From assembly GCF_900167135.1 (NCBI RefSeq), contig NZ_FUWZ01000001.1, positions 2,156,336-2,220,335 on the forward strand: a DNA stretch of 64,000 nt, written 5' to 3'. Made by a program: the position numbers and the translations under genes. How positions within the stretch are numbered: position 1 is the stretch's first letter; each line of letters opens with the position of its first letter. This DNA comes from Chitinophaga eiseniae. GTDB lineage: Bacteria > Bacteroidota > Bacteroidia > Chitinophagales > Chitinophagaceae. This document shows positions 61,355-64,000 of this stretch, piece by piece. The notes under the pieces were generated by a model. That model was not told the DNA's origin, ran no database searches, and saw nothing but the letters and a program-made list of their open reading frames with translations.

Positions 61355-64000
61355 ATGAAAAAAAGATCAACCAGGGTATTCGCGAGGACGGCAGGATGTC
61401 TGATGATGTGCCTGCTCATCGAACTGACAGCATCCTCCGGCAGCCATGCCAATGCCCAAATGAACCACGTTATCACGGAAAACTTCCAAAACATCTCTGT
61501 AAGAAAACTATTTTCCATTATCAACCAGAAAACAGCCATCACTTTTGTATTCGATGCCAACAGCATTAATCCCGATACGATGGTACGCATCAACGCCCGT
61601 AGCTTAACAACCACTAACATACTGGACAGCCTCTCGGAGAAGTTGAACTGGTCGTTCAAAAAACTGGGAAACACTATCACCGTGAAAAGCAATCCGCCGA
61701 AAGCCAATGCGCAAAGCGGTGGTCAGCGGTCGCCCGGCTTCCGGCAGAAAGAGGCTACTGATACTTTCCGCATCTCAGGAACGGTGAAAGACTCCCTCGG
61801 CGCCCCGCTGGTAGGGGTGACGGTACAGGTGAAGGATGCCCCCGGCGGAACAGTGACGGACGAAAACGGCTATTACCGCCTTCCGGCCACCCCCCACGCC
61901 GTACTGGTTTTTTCCTACATCGGATATGACCGCCGGGAAACCCCTGCCGGTGGCAGTAATCATCTCGACGTAACACTCAGCAGCACCGCCAGCGGACTCA
62001 ATGAAATAGTGGTGGTGGGATACGGCACAGAGAAAAGAGCCACCCTTTCCGGTGCTATTGCCACCGTCGCAGGAAAAGAAATCAAAGACCTGCCCGTAGC
62101 GAATCTTTCCAACGCCCTGGCGGGCAGACTGTCGGGCGTGCGTATCACCCAATCCGGTGGTAAACCGGGAATGGCCTCCGCTATCACGATACGCGCGGCC
62201 AGCACCTGGAACAACACAGACCCGCTATATGTTATCGACGGCGTGGTGCGTGACAAATTTGCCTTCGACGCGCTGGACCCCAGCGAGGTGGAGAACATTT
62301 CCATCTTAAAAGATGGCGCCTCCGCTGCGGTATACGGCTCCCGTGCGGCCAACGGCGTGATCCTCGTCACCACCAGGCAGGGCAGGGAAGGACGGACCGC
62401 CATTTCCTACAGCGGCTCCGTCGGTGTGGAAAAACCGATACACATCCCCGAAACACAGAATGCCTACCACCAGGCCATTACTATCAACGACGCCCTGCGC
62501 ATCGACAATATACCCACCAGCGATGCCCGGTACTATTCCCCAGATGAACTGGAATACTTTAAAACACATAACTGGAACTGGATAGACGAAGCCTGGAAAA
62601 ATCCCGTGACGACGAGGCATTCACTGTCTGTAAGCGGCGGCTCTCCCAAAGTGCGCTATTTTATGAACGGCACCTACTTCTATGCCACCGGCTCGTTCAA
62701 TAAGCTGGACTTCCGCAAGAACACGTTGCGCGCAAATGTGGAAGCAGACATCACCAGTAACCTCACGGCTTCATTGAATGTAAGCATGGACGTAAGGAAC
62801 GATCAGAAGCCTTACTGGCGGTACGATAATGACGGCGATAATATGGAAGACCTGTACAAAGCTTTCCTGTTCCGTTCCCAGTCAGTACCACCGTATGTCA
62901 ACGGTAAACTGAACGGCACCTACGTAGAATGGTCACCCCTGGCGATCACCGAAGGGCAGACAGGCTATAACAAAAAGAAGTTTACCAATTATAACACCAT
63001 CGCTACGCTTCGCTATAAAATACCAGCCATACCCGGCCTCGAGCTGAAAATGATGTTCAATAAATACTCCCGCACCAATTTTGTAAAACAGTTCAGCCTG
63101 CCCTATGAACTGACGGTATTTAAACGCAGCGGCGAACACAATCACATCGTTACCGATGAACCGGAAGGCGTGAAAACGCGCAATGACGGGGAGTTTCTGT
63201 ACGAATCCTACGACAACCAGGAGGCTTACCAGCTGGATGGCTATATCTCCTACAACCGCGCTTTCGGCGCCCATAAACTGAGTGCGTTATTCGTGTACGA
63301 ACAGGCGGAAAGTAATGGCAATAACTTCAACGGCCAGCGAAACAACTTTGTATCGCCGTCTATTGACCAGCTGTTTGCCGGCAGCGCCGCCAGCCAGTTC
63401 GCCAATGGTAACGGCTGGGAAGATGGCCGCGCTTCCTACATCGGCAGACTGAATTATAACTATGCTGACAAATATATCCTCGAGGGCGCTTTCAGGTACG
63501 ATGGCTCGGTGAAATTTTCACCATCGAGACGGTGGGGTTTCTTTCCTTCGTTTTCCGCCGTATGGCGTATTTCGGAAGAACCTTTCTTTAAAGACAACAT
63601 CACGTTCGTCAATGATCTCAAACTAAGGAGTACGATCGCTTTAATCGGTAACGACGCCGTTGGCGGCTGGCAATGGATGCAGCGTTACAATGTGGCCAAC
63701 GGTGCAGTGTTTGGTGGTATCACCAGCGGTATCAAGCCCGGTACATTGTCGAACCCGGATATCACCTGGGAGAAGTCTGTCTCCTGGAACGGTGGCCTGG
63801 ACGCCTACCTGCTGCAAGGTAAGCTGAACTTTTCGGCAGACGTGTTCCGTACGCATACCTACGATATCCTGGGCGCCAGGCAGCAAAGCGTTCCTTCTAC
63901 TTTCGGCGCTACGCTCCCAGCTGAAAATTATGGTGTGATCAACGCCAGCGGCTTTGAGTTGTCAGCGCGGTATAATGGTGCTATTAACAAGGAGTTCAAC
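61355..64000 (+). CDS. SusC/RagA-family TonB-dependent outer-membrane receptor with STN domain (5' part)
   Basis: The ATG at 61355 opens a frame that stays open to the window edge (882 codons), so the C-terminal barrel end is missing. A signal peptide is likely (to about ANAQ, residue 35). The STN signalling domain is at about 38-112 (ENFQNISVRKLFSIINQKTA), the carboxypeptidase-like regulatory domain at about 138-212 (FRISGTVKDSLGAPLVGVTV), a SusC-type motif EIVVVGYGTEKR at 217-228, and the plug with PLYVIDGVV and SILKDGASAAVYGSRAANGV, hallmarks of SusC. Barrel strands follow. It would import an oligosaccharide or peptide; a SusD partner is expected downstream. The STN domain fits control by the FecR/FecI pair just upstream. 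Confidence 0.93.
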   Translation, partial: MKKRSTRVFARTAGCLMMCLLIELTASSGSHANAQMNHVITENFQNISVRKLFSIINQKTAITFVFDANSINPDTMVRINARSLTTTNILDSLSEKLNWSFKKLGNTITVKSNPPKANAQSGGQRSPGFRQKEATDTFRISGTVKDSLGAPLVGVTVQVKDAPGGTVTDENGYYRLPATPHAVLVFSYIGYDRRETPAGGSNHLDVTLSSTASGLNEIVVVGYGTEKRATLSGAIATVAGKEIKDLPVANLSNALAGRLSGVRITQSGGKPGMASAITIRAASTWNNTDPLYVIDGVVRDKFAFDALDPSEVENISILKDGASAAVYGSRAANGVILVTTRQGREGRTAISYSGSVGVEKPIHIPETQNAYHQAITINDALRIDNIPTSDARYYSPDELEYFKTHNWNWIDEAWKNPVTTRHSLSVSGGSPKVRYFMNGTYFYATGSFNKLDFRKNTLRANVEADITSNLTASLNVSMDVRNDQKPYWRYDNDGDNMEDLYKAFLFRSQSVPPYVNGKLNGTYVEWSPLAITEGQTGYNKKKFTNYNTIATLRYKIPAIPGLELKMMFNKYSRTNFVKQFSLPYELTVFKRSGEHNHIVTDEPEGVKTRNDGEFLYESYDNQEAYQLDGYISYNRAFGAHKLSALFVYEQAESNGNNFNGQRNNFVSPSIDQLFAGSAASQFANGNGWEDGRASYIGRLNYNYADKYILEGAFRYDGSVKFSPSRRWGFFPSFSAVWRISEEPFFKDNITFVNDLKLRSTIALIGNDAVGGWQWMQRYNVANGAVFGGITSGIKPGTLSNPDITWEKSVSWNGGLDAYLLQGKLNFSADVFRTHTYDILGARQQSVPSTFGATLPAENYGVINASGFELSARYNGAINKEFN

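Overview
The window looks like Chitinophaga or a close relative (Bacteroidota, Chitinophagaceae). The evidence is a SusC/RagA-type TonB receptor with an STN domain behind a FecI-type sigma factor and a FecR-type anti-sigma factor, a Bacteroidetes-style mobilisation module, moderate GC, and giant NRPS genes. The NRPS genes occupy about 52 kb of the 64 kb. The genus call is inference.

Layout. 1-2275: the end of an element with a mobilisation module, comprising the tail of an HTH/excisionase-like protein, an unusual array of about eleven short hairpins (113-490), mobC, a relaxase and a membrane-anchored coiled protein. 2346-3526: a small reverse-strand hypothetical gene, the C-terminal remnant of a Vsr-type endonuclease and a GIY-YIG nuclease. 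4162-39652: a three-gene unit of an 8700-aa NRPS (7 modules), a 2431-aa NRPS (2 modules plus thioesterase, joined through an N-terminal TubC-type docking domain) and a secreted penicillin-acylase-family Ntn hydrolase. 40559-58993: a separate 6144-aa NRPS with 5 modules and a C-terminal thioester reductase. 59019-59056: a strong bidirectional terminator closing the NRPS region, followed by a reverse-strand YegP-like (DUF1508) gene. 59628-64000: sigma factor, anti-sigma factor and a SusC receptor cut by the window edge.

Function. I read the binding-pocket residues of all 14 adenylation domains by eye. The 5-module line reads (acyl)-D-His-Ile-Val-Pro-X with reductive release. The first four residues match the sequence I remember for falcitidin (isovaleryl-D-His-Ile-Val-Pro-NH2, from Chitinophaga), and the five-module length plus reductase match the related pentapeptide aldehydes (pentacitidins), which inhibit cysteine proteases. 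The two-protein line reads (acyl)-D-Ser-Thr-Val/Ile-D-X-D-Ile-(Dab/Orn-like)-aromatic-Ile-Asn with thioesterase release. I do not recognise this nonapeptide as a named compound. The secreted acylase five bases downstream suggests acyl-chain removal after export, as PvdQ does for pyoverdine precursors. No MbtH-like protein, phosphopantetheinyl transferase, dedicated transporter or pathway regulator is visible, so those functions must come from elsewhere in the genome.
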